Source: Brevibacillus fulvus (GTDB lineage: Bacteria; Bacillota; Bacilli; Brevibacillales; Brevibacillaceae). From it: a stretch of DNA of 64,000 nt. The position numbers and the translations under genes are program-made. Below, piece by piece: positions 51,036 to 59,768 of the stretch; positions within the stretch are counted from its first letter, which is position 1, and every line of letters starts with the position of its first letter. The stretch covers positions 310,001 through 374,000 of the forward strand of contig NZ_JAFBEB010000002.1 in the NCBI RefSeq assembly GCF_016908525.1. Reading direction: 5' to 3'. The notes under the pieces are model-generated. The model was not told where the DNA came from and searched no databases. It saw only the letters and a list, made by a program, of their open reading frames with translations.

Positions 51036-51056
51036 AGGAGAATGGACTGCATTTTT
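49613..51056 (+). mobile_element. IS1182-family insertion sequence, degraded
   Basis: The transposase region plus a terminal hairpin (AAAAATGCAG with CTGCATTTTT, about 51014-51056). Clear terminal inverted repeats and target duplication could not be found by eye. The element lies between the class V aminotransferase and the NHEJ ligase gene. Confidence 0.75.
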
Positions 51057-51218
51057 CGTTCAAGTCCTTTTTTGTAAAAAAATAGTGTGGGTTACCCGAT
51101 CCGCAAACCTCAACAGAGGTATTTTGCAGGACTCTCCGAGAAACGGGGCTTTTCAGTTTGGCGTCAACGCCCGTACGACATCAAGGACAGTTTTCCACCG
51201 AGCGGTGCTTGCGTGCTT

Positions 51219-52154
51219 TTATTCGAGCACACATTCGGCAGCGGGCAGATCCACGAAGCTTTGGATGCTGGGCTGTCTTAACGTTCCGCTGGCGGTCCAC
51301 TCGGCAAATTGTACTTTCACCGTCAATTGCGGGCTCAGCCAGACGGCGTCCTTGTGACGGGACGGCAGCCGGTAAAACGGCATGGCTTGCTGGCGCAACG
51401 GGACGATGGTTTGCGTCAGCCCGCGCCAGTCTTGCTGCGTAAGTTTGCCTGTGCCAGCATGCCCAATATAATGGAGACGACCTTCTCTGTCATACAGACC
51501 GAGCAGCAGCGAATTAACGATTCCGTCCCGCAAGGTAACTCCGCCGACAACGGCAATCAAATCCCGGTAATCTTTCACTTTCCGCCAGGAGGCGTCTTTT
51601 CCGCCGAGCACATACCGACTGGTCAAATTTTTTAACACAATGCCTTCCAGTTGGTGCTGTTGCACTACGGTAAACAAAGCGCTTCCGTCGTTGTGCGAAG
51701 AAACAAGCTGGATTTGCTCGTTCGGCACAATCATGCGTTGCAGTAACTCCATTCGTTCTTGCAGCGATCGTTGGATCACCCATTCCCCGTTCAAATAGAG
51801 GAGATCGAAAATCATATAGGTGACCGGTACGATTTTTTGCATCTGGCTGACTTTCTCCATGCGGCGCAGGCCGTCCCGGCGCATGACTTCGTGGAAGGAA
51901 GGTTTTCCGTCCTCGCCGAGAGCAATCACTTCACCGTCAAGGATGACCGAGTTGGTTTTGCAATAATCGCCAAGCTGGGTGATTTCCGGATAATGCCAGG
52001 TGCGTTCGTTTTGCCGGCGATTGAACAAACGAACGGACAGACCATCCGCGTAGGTCAGCACCCGAACGCCATCCCATTTGACTTGGGCGATCCATTCCGG
52101 GCCATGCGGAACAACTTCGCTGGCGATCGGCTCCATCGGGTCAATCGGTTGCAT
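51219..52154 (-). CDS. ATP-dependent DNA ligase (LigD-type ligase domain)
   Basis: A 311-residue nucleotidyltransferase-plus-OB-fold ligase. Motif I is KWDGVR (Lys29, adenylated), with LDGEVIAL (motif III), MIFDLLYLNGEW (IIIa), EGIVLKNLTSRYVLGG (IV) and WRKVKDYRDL (V). It seals double-strand breaks in NHEJ. In B. subtilis ligase and polymerase are fused in LigD; here they are separate genes. It is 25 bases after the Ku gene, likely co-transcribed. Bases 51057-51218 between the IS and this gene's end show no supported gene. Confidence 0.92.
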   Translation of the reverse strand: MQPIDPMEPIASEVVPHGPEWIAQVKWDGVRVLTYADGLSVRLFNRRQNERTWHYPEITQLGDYCKTNSVILDGEVIALGEDGKPSFHEVMRRDGLRRMEKVSQMQKIVPVTYMIFDLLYLNGEWVIQRSLQERMELLQRMIVPNEQIQLVSSHNDGSALFTVVQQHQLEGIVLKNLTSRYVLGGKDASWRKVKDYRDLIAVVGGVTLRDGIVNSLLLGLYDREGRLHYIGHAGTGKLTQQDWRGLTQTIVPLRQQAMPFYRLPSRHKDAVWLSPQLTVKVQFAEWTASGTLRQPSIQSFVDLPAAECVLE

Positions 52155-52179
52155 CGCTACACCTCCAGCGGCACAATGT

Positions 52180-53082
52180 TTACGCTTCCGCTTTTTTGCG
52201 GCGCAGCTTTCGGGTTGTGCTTGTCGTCGCTTGTGCAGGTTCCGCTGCGGGACGTTCCTCCGGCCGCTCCGCAGCTTGCGTACTGACTCGGACAGGAGAG
52301 CCTGCGGGGGCGTTTGACGTCGCTGCCAGACTCTCCTTCAACGCTTGCATCAAATCGATCACATTGGCGCGCGGAGCCGTTGGAGCGACGGCTACTTCTT
52401 TTCCTTCCATTTTCTGCTCAATCAGATGTTGAAGCTCTGTTCGGTATTGATCGGTATATTTGGCCGGATCAAACGAAGTGGACATGTTCCGGATCAACTC
52501 TTCGGCCATTTTCAGCTCATTTTCAGCAAGTTCGATTTCGTGGTCAGGCAAAGCCGGGACTTGCGATACGGCGCGAACTTCATCCGGATAATAGATCGTT
52601 TCCATGACGATGCAATTGTCGTAGATGCGAACTGCCGCCAAGCTTTGCCGATTGCGGATCGTTACTTTGGCGATGGCGATTTTTCCGGTGTTTTTCATCG
52701 CTTGCCGGAGCAGGGCGTATGCTTTATCGCCCGTGTCTTGCGGCGACAAGTAATAGCTTTTCTGAAAGTAAATCGGATCGATATCGGTCAAATCGACAAA
52801 ATCGAGTATTTCGATCGCTCGTCTCGTTTCCGGCGTGATCTTGTCCAGATCTTCGTCTTGCACGATCACAAAGTTTCCTTTTTCGTATTCAAACCCGCGT
52901 ACGATTTCGTCCGCACTGACTTCACGATCGCAGTGCGGGCACATTTTGGCGTATTTGATCGGGGTATGGCATTCCTTGTGAAGCTGGCGAAAATGGATGT
53001 CCCGCTCTTCCGTGGCCGTAAACATCCGGATTGGGATGTTCACCAAACCAAAGCTGATTGAACCTTTCCAGACAGTATGCAT
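52180..53082 (-). CDS. ku: NHEJ end-binding protein Ku
   Basis: A 300-residue bacterial Ku homodimer subunit: HTVWKGSISFGLVNIPIRMF start, CHTPIKYAKMCPHCDREV and GFEYEKGNFVIVQDEDL in the core beta-barrel, and a C-terminal Ala/Pro/Lys/Arg-rich tail (LRRKKAEA) that in other species helps threading on DNA and ligase recruitment. The ATG at 53082 is preceded by AAGGAGGAG. A GATACTA at 53103-53109 on the minus strand resembles a sigma-G -10 box but lacks a good -35. Ku, ligase and polymerase together make a complete NHEJ set used to repair spore DNA. Confidence 0.94.
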   Translation of the reverse strand: MHTVWKGSISFGLVNIPIRMFTATEERDIHFRQLHKECHTPIKYAKMCPHCDREVSADEIVRGFEYEKGNFVIVQDEDLDKITPETRRAIEILDFVDLTDIDPIYFQKSYYLSPQDTGDKAYALLRQAMKNTGKIAIAKVTIRNRQSLAAVRIYDNCIVMETIYYPDEVRAVSQVPALPDHEIELAENELKMAEELIRNMSTSFDPAKYTDQYRTELQHLIEQKMEGKEVAVAPTAPRANVIDLMQALKESLAATSNAPAGSPVRVSTQAAERPEERPAAEPAQATTSTTRKLRRKKAEA

Positions 53083-53529
53083 GCGTTTCTCCTCCTTGCG
53101 GTTAGTATCGGCAAGTGCGTGAAAAATCATCTGTCAGACGTCTGGATAAGTTTTGGTGTTGATGACAAAAAAAATACCCCACCATTTTCAGGTGAGGTAG
53201 CGGTTCAGATTTTCCCGCAGGGGGAACCAAATGGCATGAATGCTCCTATCAGACATTCAATGCGCCAAAACGAACCGCATTTCAATTATGGGAGAGGAGA
53301 AACCGGAGGAAGAGCTTATGGGGAAACGTAAGTCTTCTCCGCGGTTGTCAGCGACACCGTTGCGTCGCTAGTTCTATTCTTTGCCATTTATGGATGGGCT
53401 TATACCTGATTTCGTTTATTTTTTTGAAAAACATCAGGGAAGCGGGAGGTAAGCTTGCGATTTTACGCTGAAACGACCTTGTGATAGTATGAAATCATTG
53501 CCAATACGTAAAAGAACAGGTGAGAAAAA
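53083..53529. other. 447-base gap between ku and rsmD
   Basis: No supported gene. A plus-strand frame from about 53156 to 53331 has protein-like composition (IFPQGEPNGMNAPIRHS) but lacks a start and ribosome site. The promoter of the rsmD-coaD unit probably lies in the last 100 bases, and that of ku in the first 60. Confidence 0.5.
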
Positions 53530-54111
53530 ATGCGTGTAATCGCCGGAGAGCACAGAGGCCGTCCTTTGAACGCCGTACCGGGAAAAGGCACTCGACCTAC
53601 GACCGATAAAGTCAAGGAATCCATTTTCAATATGATCGGCCCTTTTTTCGAGGGAGGAGTCGTTCTCGATCTGTATGCCGGTACCGGTTCGCTGGGAATT
53701 GAGGCATTAAGCCGGGGGGCGGAAAAAGCAGTATTTGTCGAGATGGATGCGAAAGCTTTTTCTGTCGTTAAACAAAATGTTGCAGCGCTGCGGCTTGATG
53801 AACGCGCCGAGATCTACAAGATTGAAGCGTCGCGGGCACTCAAGGTTTTGGGGAAACGCGCCCTGCAGTTTGACTTTGTTTTTCTTGATCCGCCGTATGC
53901 CAAGCAAAAGGTAAAAGAAAATATGGAAGATCTGCAAAAGCTGGGTTTGCTGGCGGAAGGAGCGATCATCGTCGCCGAGCACGATGCCGCAACCGAACTG
54001 CCGCAACTCGTCGGGCACTGCCGGAGTGTGAGACAAGCCCAATATGGCGATACCGGGGTGACGATCTATCGTTATGAAACTGCCGACAGTGACCTGGAAA
54101 CGGAGTCTTGA
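53530..54111 (+). CDS. rsmD: 16S rRNA guanine-N2 methyltransferase RsmD
   Basis: A 193-residue class I methyltransferase that modifies G966 of 16S r[21 protein letters not shown] and [15 protein letters not shown] open the chain, then the SAM site [20 protein letters not shown] and catalytic DPPY in [20 protein letters not shown] precedes the ATG. coaD follows 53 bases after the stop; rsmD-coaD is a conserved pair. Confidence 0.96.
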   Translation: MRVIAGEHRGRPLNAVPGKGTRPTTDKVKESIFNMIGPFFEGGVVLDLYAGTGSLGIEALSRGAEKAVFVEMDAKAFSVVKQNVAALRLDERAEIYKIEASRALKVLGKRALQFDFVFLDPPYAKQKVKENMEDLQKLGLLAEGAIIVAEHDAATELPQLVGHCRSVRQAQYGDTGVTIYRYETADSDLETES

Positions 54112-54164
54112 TTTTGGGAAACGTCTTTTCGCCTGCATGGCGAAGCGAGGAGTGGGGGATTTTT

Positions 54165-54650
54165 ATGGCAATTGCTGTATGTTCGGGGAGCTTTGACCCT
54201 GTCACCAATGGACATTTGGATATTATCGAACGGAGTGCGAAAATCTTTGACAAAGTGATTGTGGCCGTTTTGCAAAATTCGCAGAAAACGTCGCTGTTCA
54301 GCGTGGAAGAGCGGGTGGAGTTGCTCAAGGCGGCGACATCGTCGCTTGCCAACGTGGAGATTGATTCGTTTGGCGGACTGTTGGTGGAGTATATGCAAAA
54401 AAAGCAGGCAAAGGTCATTGTCAGAGGGTTGCGCAGCGCGGCTGATTTTGAATACGAACAGCCCATTGCCGCTGTCAACCGCAAAATGGCAGAGGAAATA
54501 GAGACGTTTTTTCTCATGACCAATCCTGCTTATGCTTATCTCAGCTCCAGCATCATCAAGGAAATGGCTAAGTATGGCGCCAAACTGGACGGGCTGGTGC
54601 CATCCGTGGTCGAACAGGCGCTGCGAGGCAAATTTCCCCCAGCCCGTTAA
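54165..54650 (+). CDS. coaD: Phosphopantetheine adenylyltransferase
   Basis: A 161-residue enzyme of coenzyme A synthesis that makes dephospho-CoA from 4'-phosphopantetheine and ATP. The [17 protein letters not shown] motif holds the nucleotidyltransferase (T/H)xGH pattern, with [14 protein letters not shown] and the closing [19 protein letters not shown] 54165 after GAGGAGTGGG gives the standard length. The 3' end overlaps the convergent ylbJ end by 4 bases. Confidence 0.97.
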   Translation: MAIAVCSGSFDPVTNGHLDIIERSAKIFDKVIVAVLQNSQKTSLFSVEERVELLKAATSSLANVEIDSFGGLLVEYMQKKQAKVIVRGLRSAADFEYEQPIAAVNRKMAEEIETFFLMTNPAYAYLSSSIIKEMAKYGAKLDGLVPSVVEQALRGKFPPAR

Positions 54651-55870
54651 CGGCTGGAGGAGCGTCCGAATAGATTGAGCAACCCGCTGAAGGCTAGCAA
54701 GCCAATCAGCAAAACAACGGCAAGCAGCGAGGAATGATGGAACGTTTCCCACCAGGAATGAATCGGCAAGCCTTGATCGGCAAGGCGAAAGACCGGGACA
54801 TGCTCGCCGAAAGCGATGCCAGACAGCGGTTTCCACAGGACAAAGGTGAGCATGGCGGCGAGGAAGGCATGCAGCATGCGGGCGAGCAAATACGGCGCAA
54901 CACGGATGTCTGTCGAGCTGAGAATGCTGGCAATTTGGGCATGGACGCTGAGTCCTCCCCAGGAAAGAATCGCGCTGACGATCGCTGCTTTCCATACCAG
55001 GGAAATGGAAGATGGGACCGTGCTGGCCGCCTGGGAACCGAGCGTCACTTCAAAAGCGCCGGAAATGATTGCTTTGGAAAAAGCCGGAGGAAAGCCGAGC
55101 GGTCCCAACACGACCGACAAGACGTTGCTTAAAAAATCAGTGAACCGAATCGTTTCAAATAACTGAATAAACACAGAAAAAACAATCATGAAGCCGCCGA
55201 TCATCAACAAGGTGTTGAGGGCGGAATGGACAGCGTTTCCCATCAATTGGCCAAAAGGCCGCCGATCGCTGATTCTGGCTCTGTGCATCGCTTGCAATGC
55301 CCGCAGCAGCAACGGTTTTTGCGTCTTTTCCAACGGGGCGGTGGCAGGGGCGGAGGGAGCATGCAGCCGATACAGGACGCCCAGCAGCAATGCGGACAGA
55401 TAGTGGGTAATCGCCAAAATCGCCCCGAACTGTTCGCTGTGAAAGAAGCCGATGGCAACCGCTCCGACGACAAACAGCGGATCGCCGGTAGTGGCAAAAG
55501 AGACAAGCCGTTCGCCCTCTGCCTGGGTCAGGTTGCCTTGTTCTCGCAGCTTGGTGGTCAATTTCGCCGCAACAGGATAGCCGGCGGAAAAGCCCATGGT
55601 CAACACAAAGCCGCCGGTGCCCGGAACGTTAAACAGGGGACGCATCAACGGTTCGAGCAATACGCCGACAAAGTGTACGACGCCAACCCCCATCAAAACT
55701 TCCGAAACGACGATAAAAGGCAGCAGGGCTGGAAAAACCACCTCCCACCATATCTTCAGACCCCGCAGGGCAGCTTCAAATGAAGATTGCAAGTGCGTCA
55801 CCAGCGCAAACACCAAAGCGATCGAACTAATGGCGAAGATTAAGGTCATGATAGGTGAATGTCGTGACAT
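54647..55870 (-). CDS. ylbJ: Sporulation integral membrane protein YlbJ
   Basis: A 407-residue membrane protein with about eight to nine hydrophobic segments and nucleoside-recognition (Gate) type domains, matching YlbJ. Typical are [59 protein letters not shown] and [13 protein letters not shown]. In B. subtilis ylbJ is sigma-E controlled and needed for heat-resistant spores. GGGAGGA precedes ATG 55870. Gene order coaD-ylbJ-ylbK-ylbL is conserved, with ylbJ on the other strand as in Bacillus. Confidence 0.93.
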   Translation of the reverse strand: MSRHSPIMTLIFAISSIALVFALVTHLQSSFEAALRGLKIWWEVVFPALLPFIVVSEVLMGVGVVHFVGVLLEPLMRPLFNVPGTGGFVLTMGFSAGYPVAAKLTTKLREQGNLTQAEGERLVSFATTGDPLFVVGAVAIGFFHSEQFGAILAITHYLSALLLGVLYRLHAPSAPATAPLEKTQKPLLLRALQAMHRARISDRRPFGQLMGNAVHSALNTLLMIGGFMIVFSVFIQLFETIRFTDFLSNVLSVVLGPLGFPPAFSKAIISGAFEVTLGSQAASTVPSSISLVWKAAIVSAILSWGGLSVHAQIASILSSTDIRVAPYLLARMLHAFLAAMLTFVLWKPLSGIAFGEHVPVFRLADQGLPIHSWWETFHHSSLLAVVLLIGLLAFSGLLNLFGRSSSR

Positions 55871-56003
55871 AAGTTCCTCCCAAGCAGACAAGTTAGTACA
55901 TGTCTACGCTTGTTCGAGGAAAACTATGCGCATTACAACTTGTCTGACAATGAAAAGAACGGGACGTCCCTTCATACTGTTTAAGTAGCGGGAGGGATGT
56001 CTG

Positions 56004-56798
56004 ATGGGACAGAAGCAGAAACCAAAGGTTGGATTGGCTTTAGGGTCAGGAGGCGCGCGCGGTTTTGCCCATATCGGCGTGTTGAAAATATTGGAGCGGC
56101 ATGGGGTGGAAATTGATATGCTCGCTGGCAGCAGTATGGGCAGTCTGATCGGCGCTGTTTACGCGAATGGCCTTGAGCCGCACATGATTGAAAAGCTTGC
56201 CTTGCATTTGAAACGGAAGCACTGGCTGGATTTGACCGTGCCCAACCTCGGATTCATCGCCGGTGACAAAATCAAGCAGTTGATTCGGCTGTTGACGCAT
56301 GGCAAACGGATTGAAGAGCTGAACAAAACGTTTGCGGTTGTCGCAACCGATATTGAAACCGGAGAGCGGGTCGTGTTTGACAGCGGACCGGTCGATCAGG
56401 CGGTACGAGCGAGCATCTCGATACCCGGCATTTTCGTTCCGGAAAGAGTGGGCGATCGCCTGCTGGTTGATGGCGGGGTAATTGATCGAGTGCCGATCAC
56501 GGTCGTTCGGGAGATGGGCGCAGACATTGTGATTGCCGTGGATGTGGCCCAGTTTGATACCAAAATGAAGGTCGGAACGATCTTCGATGTGATCGCGCAA
56601 ACAATTGATGTGATGGAAAGGGAAATTCTCCGGCTGAACATGCTGTCGGCCGATCTTGTAATCCGTCCCGATGTTGGACACTATAGCAGTATTGCTTATA
56701 ACTCGATTCAGGAAATTATCGCGGAAGGGGAAAGGACAGCGCTTCGCTTCGTGGATGAGATAAAAGAGTTGATACAGAAGTGGGAGGAAGGGAAATGA
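56004..56798 (+). CDS. ylbK: Patatin-like phospholipase family protein YlbK
   Basis: A 264-residue serine hydrolase of the patatin/RssA group. The oxyanion GSGGARGFAHIGVL, nucleophile elbow GSSMG (about residue 45) and catalytic Asp in VDGGVIDRVP are all visible. No signal peptide, so cytosolic or membrane-associated. Substrate is not known; ylbK homologues probably cleave acyl esters. GGGAGGGA precedes the ATG. The stop overlaps the ylbL start (ATGA). Confidence 0.93.
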   Translation: MGQKQKPKVGLALGSGGARGFAHIGVLKILERHGVEIDMLAGSSMGSLIGAVYANGLEPHMIEKLALHLKRKHWLDLTVPNLGFIAGDKIKQLIRLLTHGKRIEELNKTFAVVATDIETGERVVFDSGPVDQAVRASISIPGIFVPERVGDRLLVDGGVIDRVPITVVREMGADIVIAVDVAQFDTKMKVGTIFDVIAQTIDVMEREILRLNMLSADLVIRPDVGHYSSIAYNSIQEIIAEGERTALRFVDEIKELIQKWEEGK

Positions 56799-57877
56799 CG
56801 GAAGATTTGCAGTCCGGCCGAAGTTATCAGGCACAGGGGCCCGGCGCCAAGCGTTGGCTTTCCCTGTTGCTCGCCGTCGTTGTGATGGCCGCTGTATTTT
56901 TTTATTTAAACCAGCCGACGCCTTATTATGTGACCCGCCCCGGTTCAGCGATTGAACTGCGCCCGATCGTTGCGGTGGAGGGGGGCAACAAAAGCAAAGA
57001 AGCCGGGACCTTTATGCTGACAACCGTACGGATGGGGGAAGCGAATCGTCTATGGTACTGGTATGCGAAGATGTCCCCGGATGTGGAACTGATGGAAAAA
57101 GAGCTGGTCGTGCAAAAAGGGGAAACCGATGAAGACTATACGCGAAGAGAATTGGCCGTTATGGACAATTCGCAGAAAATTGCCGAAGCGGTTGCCTTTC
57201 GCCTGGCCGGCTATGAAGTGAAAATAGAAAAACGGGGTGTCGTCGTCATGGGCACGATCGCTGGAATGCCCGCGAAAAACGTGCTGCAAGTCGGCGATGT
57301 GATCACGGCTGTCGATCAGCAGAAAATTACCGATGCCAATGACATGCTCAAAAGTTTGGCGGGGAAAAAGGCCGGGGATGTCGTGCAGCTGACGTTTTTG
57401 CGCGACGACAAGCCGCAGCAAGCAACGCTCAAGCTGGCCCCGCTTCCGGGAGAACCAACCCGGGCGGGAATTGGCATTCAGCAAGACAATGATCAGCTGA
57501 TCGAGGTTCCCAAACAGGTAACGATCTCGGCCGATGGAATCGGCGGCCCTTCCGCCGGCTTAATGTTTACCCTGGAAATTTATAATCAGTTGCTGCAAGA
57601 TCAAGATTTGACCAAAGGATACCGCATCGCCGGAACGGGCACCATTTCCGCTGACGGCACCGTAGGCCGGATTGGCGGCATTAATCATAAAGTCGTTGCC
57701 GCGGATGCAGCAGATGCGGAAATCTTTTTTGCCCCGGATGATTCGCAAGGAGAGCCGTCCAACTACGCGGAGGCAGTGCAAACCGCAAAAAGGATCGGCA
57801 CCCACATGAAAATCGTTCCTGTGAAAACGGTGGACGATGCGATTGCCTTTTTAAAAACGCTGCCGCCCAAGCGATGA
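56795..57877 (+). CDS. ylbL: PDZ/Lon-domain membrane protease YlbL (SepM-like)
   Basis: A 360-residue protein with one N-terminal membrane helix (about 24-41), an extracytoplasmic PDZ domain (about 130-215; GTIAGMPAKNVLQVGDVITA) and a C-terminal Lon-type S16 protease domain. The catalytic Ser is in GGPSAGLMFTL and the Lys in GGINHKVVAADAADAEIFFA. YlbL has been implicated in degrading the cell-division inhibitor YneA in B. subtilis, and SepM in streptococci processes a signal peptide. ATG 56795 overlaps the ylbK stop. Confidence 0.94.
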   Translation: MTEDLQSGRSYQAQGPGAKRWLSLLLAVVVMAAVFFYLNQPTPYYVTRPGSAIELRPIVAVEGGNKSKEAGTFMLTTVRMGEANRLWYWYAKMSPDVELMEKELVVQKGETDEDYTRRELAVMDNSQKIAEAVAFRLAGYEVKIEKRGVVVMGTIAGMPAKNVLQVGDVITAVDQQKITDANDMLKSLAGKKAGDVVQLTFLRDDKPQQATLKLAPLPGEPTRAGIGIQQDNDQLIEVPKQVTISADGIGGPSAGLMFTLEIYNQLLQDQDLTKGYRIAGTGTISADGTVGRIGGINHKVVAADAADAEIFFAPDDSQGEPSNYAEAVQTAKRIGTHMKIVPVKTVDDAIAFLKTLPPKR

Positions 57878-57919
57878 GGTTTGCCGCGAAGCGATAAAAT
57901 TGCTGTCAAGGAAAATTGG

Positions 57920-57948
57920 TTGACAAAGGTTGGGGCAAAAGCTATAAT
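57920..57948 (+). promoter_or_regulatory. Consensus sigma-A promoter of yceD-rpmF
   Basis: TTGACA, 17-base spacer, TATAAT: a perfect match, 32 bases before the yceD start. Confidence 0.88.
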
Positions 57949-57979
57949 CAACATTGTCGTGCTTGAGGTGATGCTAAAC

Positions 57980-58498
57980 ATGAATATTAAACTAACCGAT
58001 TTAGACCATCGGAAAGGTGAGCCATTGCCGCTCCGCTTTACGTTGGACCCTGTGGAACTGAAAAAACGGCATCAGGAAATTCGCGGGTTAACTCCCGTCG
58101 AAGTCAAGGGGGAAGCAGTAAAACTGGGCGATCTTTACTACGTGAACGGTGAAATGAGTGCCGACGTGGATTTCGTTTGTGCCCGCTGTTTGACTCCTTT
58201 TACTCAGCACGTGGTTGTTCCATTTCAAGAGACGTTTTCTCCGCCAGACGCAGCAGTGGAGTTGGACGAAGACAGCGATATTGTTCCGTTAGAAGGGGAC
58301 GAAATCGAACTGGTTCCGCTGATGCAAGAAGATTTTCTGCTGGAGATACCAGTGTTTCCGCTGTGCAAGGAGGATTGTCTCGGTCTTTGCCCGTCTTGCG
58401 GGACAAACCGCAACGAGCAGATGTGCGGTTGCAAAAACGAACGGATTGATCCGCGGCTCGCCGGGTTGGCAGACTTTTTCAAGAACAGCACCGAGTAA
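57980..58498 (+). CDS. yceD: DUF177 (YceD) protein
   Basis: A 172-residue DUF177 protein. The family marks are CARCLTPFTQHVVVPFQETF (CxxC), VPLEGDEIELVPLMQEDFLL and the C-terminal cluster CKEDCLGLCPSCGTNRNEQM with CGC, all Cys expected for zinc binding. Plant and bacterial members are linked to 23S rRNA accumulation, and the gene is almost always beside rpmF. The ATG at 57980 is chosen because GAGGTGA lies 9 bases upstream. rpmF follows, probably on the same transcript driven by the consensus promoter. Confidence 0.94.
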   Translation: MNIKLTDLDHRKGEPLPLRFTLDPVELKKRHQEIRGLTPVEVKGEAVKLGDLYYVNGEMSADVDFVCARCLTPFTQHVVVPFQETFSPPDAAVELDEDSDIVPLEGDEIELVPLMQEDFLLEIPVFPLCKEDCLGLCPSCGTNRNEQMCGCKNERIDPRLAGLADFFKNSTE

Positions 58499-58507
58499 TG
58501 TTTTCAA

Positions 58508-58538
58508 GGTGAAGCTTTTTTCTTCGGCTTCATTTTTG
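58508..58538 (+). terminator. Possible attenuating hairpin between yceD and rpmF
   Basis: TGAAGC pairs with GCTTCA, followed by T5. It is short, so partial read-through into rpmF is expected. Confidence 0.5.
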
Positions 58539-58620
58539 AACGGATGGTACAAGCGCTCTTTGCCCTTCCCATCCATATAACAACATGCAGCATTTATCAG
58601 TTGAAGGAGGTGTAAGGAAG

Positions 58621-58791
58621 ATGGCAGTACCTCAACGGAGAACTTCCAAAACCCGTAAAAGAATGCGTCGTACGCACTTCAAATTAGAGATCCCAGGTAT
58701 GGTAAAATGCGACAATTGTGGTGAACACAAGCTTGCGCACCGCGTTTGCCCAAGCTGCGGATACTATAAAGGTGTCAAAGTAGCAAAATAA
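58621..58791 (+). CDS. rpmF: 50S ribosomal protein L32
   Basis: A 56-residue L32, [19 protein letters not shown] start. The C-terminal [20 protein letters not shown] has the two CxxC pairs of the zinc-binding form. AAGGAGGTGTAAGGAAG precedes the ATG. Confidence 0.97.
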   Translation: MAVPQRRTSKTRKRMRRTHFKLEIPGMVKCDNCGEHKLAHRVCPSCGYYKGVKVAK

Positions 58792-58795
58792 TGAA

Positions 58796-58826
58796 AAGCA
58801 GGGTGAGTTGATCACCTTGCTTTTTT
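58796..58826 (+). terminator. Terminator of rpmF
   Basis: AAGCAGGGTGA pairs with TCACCTTGCTT, followed by T6. Confidence 0.9.
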
Positions 58827-58860
58827 ACATGTTGGGCACATAGGTGACATCTTCGTTTTG

Positions 58861-58899
58861 GCCGCCGGTACAACAGCCTTGCTGTCCTGCGGCTTTTTT
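58861..58899 (+). terminator. Second hairpin with T-run between rpmF and fapR
   Basis: GCCGC pairs with GCGGC and ACAGC with GCTGT, with T6 after. Bases 58792-59119 hold no gene; besides this hairpin they contain the fapR promoter and operator. Confidence 0.65.
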
Positions 58900-59050
58900 A
58901 TTTGGCCGCCGAAAACGGGGCGATGTTCCGTCGGACCCGAATCGGGTGAAAAGGCAGGAAAATGTCCGTTGCATCACGAACATACAGGAGAGCGGGCGGT
59001 CGTCTGCGCAGGGCGGAAACAGGGTGCGCCGCCGGTTCACGGATTTAGGG

Positions 59051-59079
59051 TTGTAAATGTTCAACGTCTGCCATATAAT
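59051..59079 (+). promoter_or_regulatory. Promoter of the fapR-plsX-fabHDG operon
   Basis: TTGTAA, 17-base spacer, TATAAT. The FapR operator follows directly after the -10 box. Confidence 0.8.
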
Positions 59080-59080
59080 C

Positions 59081-59097
59081 TTGGTACCAGGTATTAA
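59081..59097. promoter_or_regulatory. FapR operator
   Basis: TTGGTACCAGGTATTAA closely fits the FapR recognition palindrome (TTAGTACC-type arms with TACTAA). It is placed at the expected transcription start, so FapR would block initiation until malonyl-CoA releases it. Confidence 0.8.
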
Positions 59098-59119
59098 AAA
59101 CTGATCGCAAACATTGGGG

Positions 59120-59698
59120 GTGCCAAATATCGCCCGCATACCGAAAAAAGAACGCCAGACACAGTTGCTGCAAACCTTGCGTGAAAATCCGTTTGCAACA
59201 GACGAAGATTTGGCAGAATTATTTGATGTAAGTATTCAAACCATACGATTGGACCGCTTGGAACTGGGGATTCCGGAACTTCGCGAACGAATCAAAAACG
59301 TGGCGGAAAAAAATCTGGACAGTGTAAAATCATTGGGAATCGATGAAGTGATCGGGGAAATTCTCGATCTTCAGCTGGATACACAAGCGATTTCCGTTCT
59401 GGAAATCAAAGAGGAGCACGTCTTTTCGCGTACCCAGATCGCCCGCGGTCATTACATATTTGCTCAAGCCAATTCTTTGGCGGTTGCGGTGATTGATGCC
59501 GAAGTGGCGTTAACCGCTACGGCACGAGTGCGATTTGTTCGCCCTGTTCGGCTTGGCGAGAAATTAATCGCGAAAGCAACCGTTCGAAGTAAAGACGGCG
59601 AAGAAAGCAAAGTGCGTGTTGAAACGAAAGTTCAGGGGGAAACGGTTTTTTCCGCTACATTCCGCGTGGTATGTTTGCCAACCGCGACTCATCCCTAA
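59120..59698 (+). CDS. fapR: Fatty-acid biosynthesis repressor FapR
   Basis: A 192-residue repressor with an N-terminal helix-turn-helix ([20 protein letters not shown], then [13 protein letters not shown]) and a C-terminal hot-dog domain that binds malonyl-CoA ([19 protein letters not shown]). It controls membrane-lipid genes in Bacillales. GTG 59120 or TTG 59114 may be the start; the GTG gives the better match to the FapR N-terminus. The FapR box 23 bases upstream shows autoregulation. The downstream genes are its classic targets. Confidence 0.96.
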   Translation: MPNIARIPKKERQTQLLQTLRENPFATDEDLAELFDVSIQTIRLDRLELGIPELRERIKNVAEKNLDSVKSLGIDEVIGEILDLQLDTQAISVLEIKEEHVFSRTQIARGHYIFAQANSLAVAVIDAEVALTATARVRFVRPVRLGEKLIAKATVRSKDGEESKVRVETKVQGETVFSATFRVVCLPTATHP

Positions 59699-59768
59699 AT
59701 CATTACCGGAAAAAATGTTCGAATGACCGTGAATTTGTTCGAACAACTGCATAGAGGGGGAAAATTTT

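Noticed and set aside
51087-51281. Plus-strand frame between the IS and the ligase gene
   Set aside because: Overlaps the ligase 3' end, has no ribosome site and no recognisable domain; possibly a fragment but unsupported.
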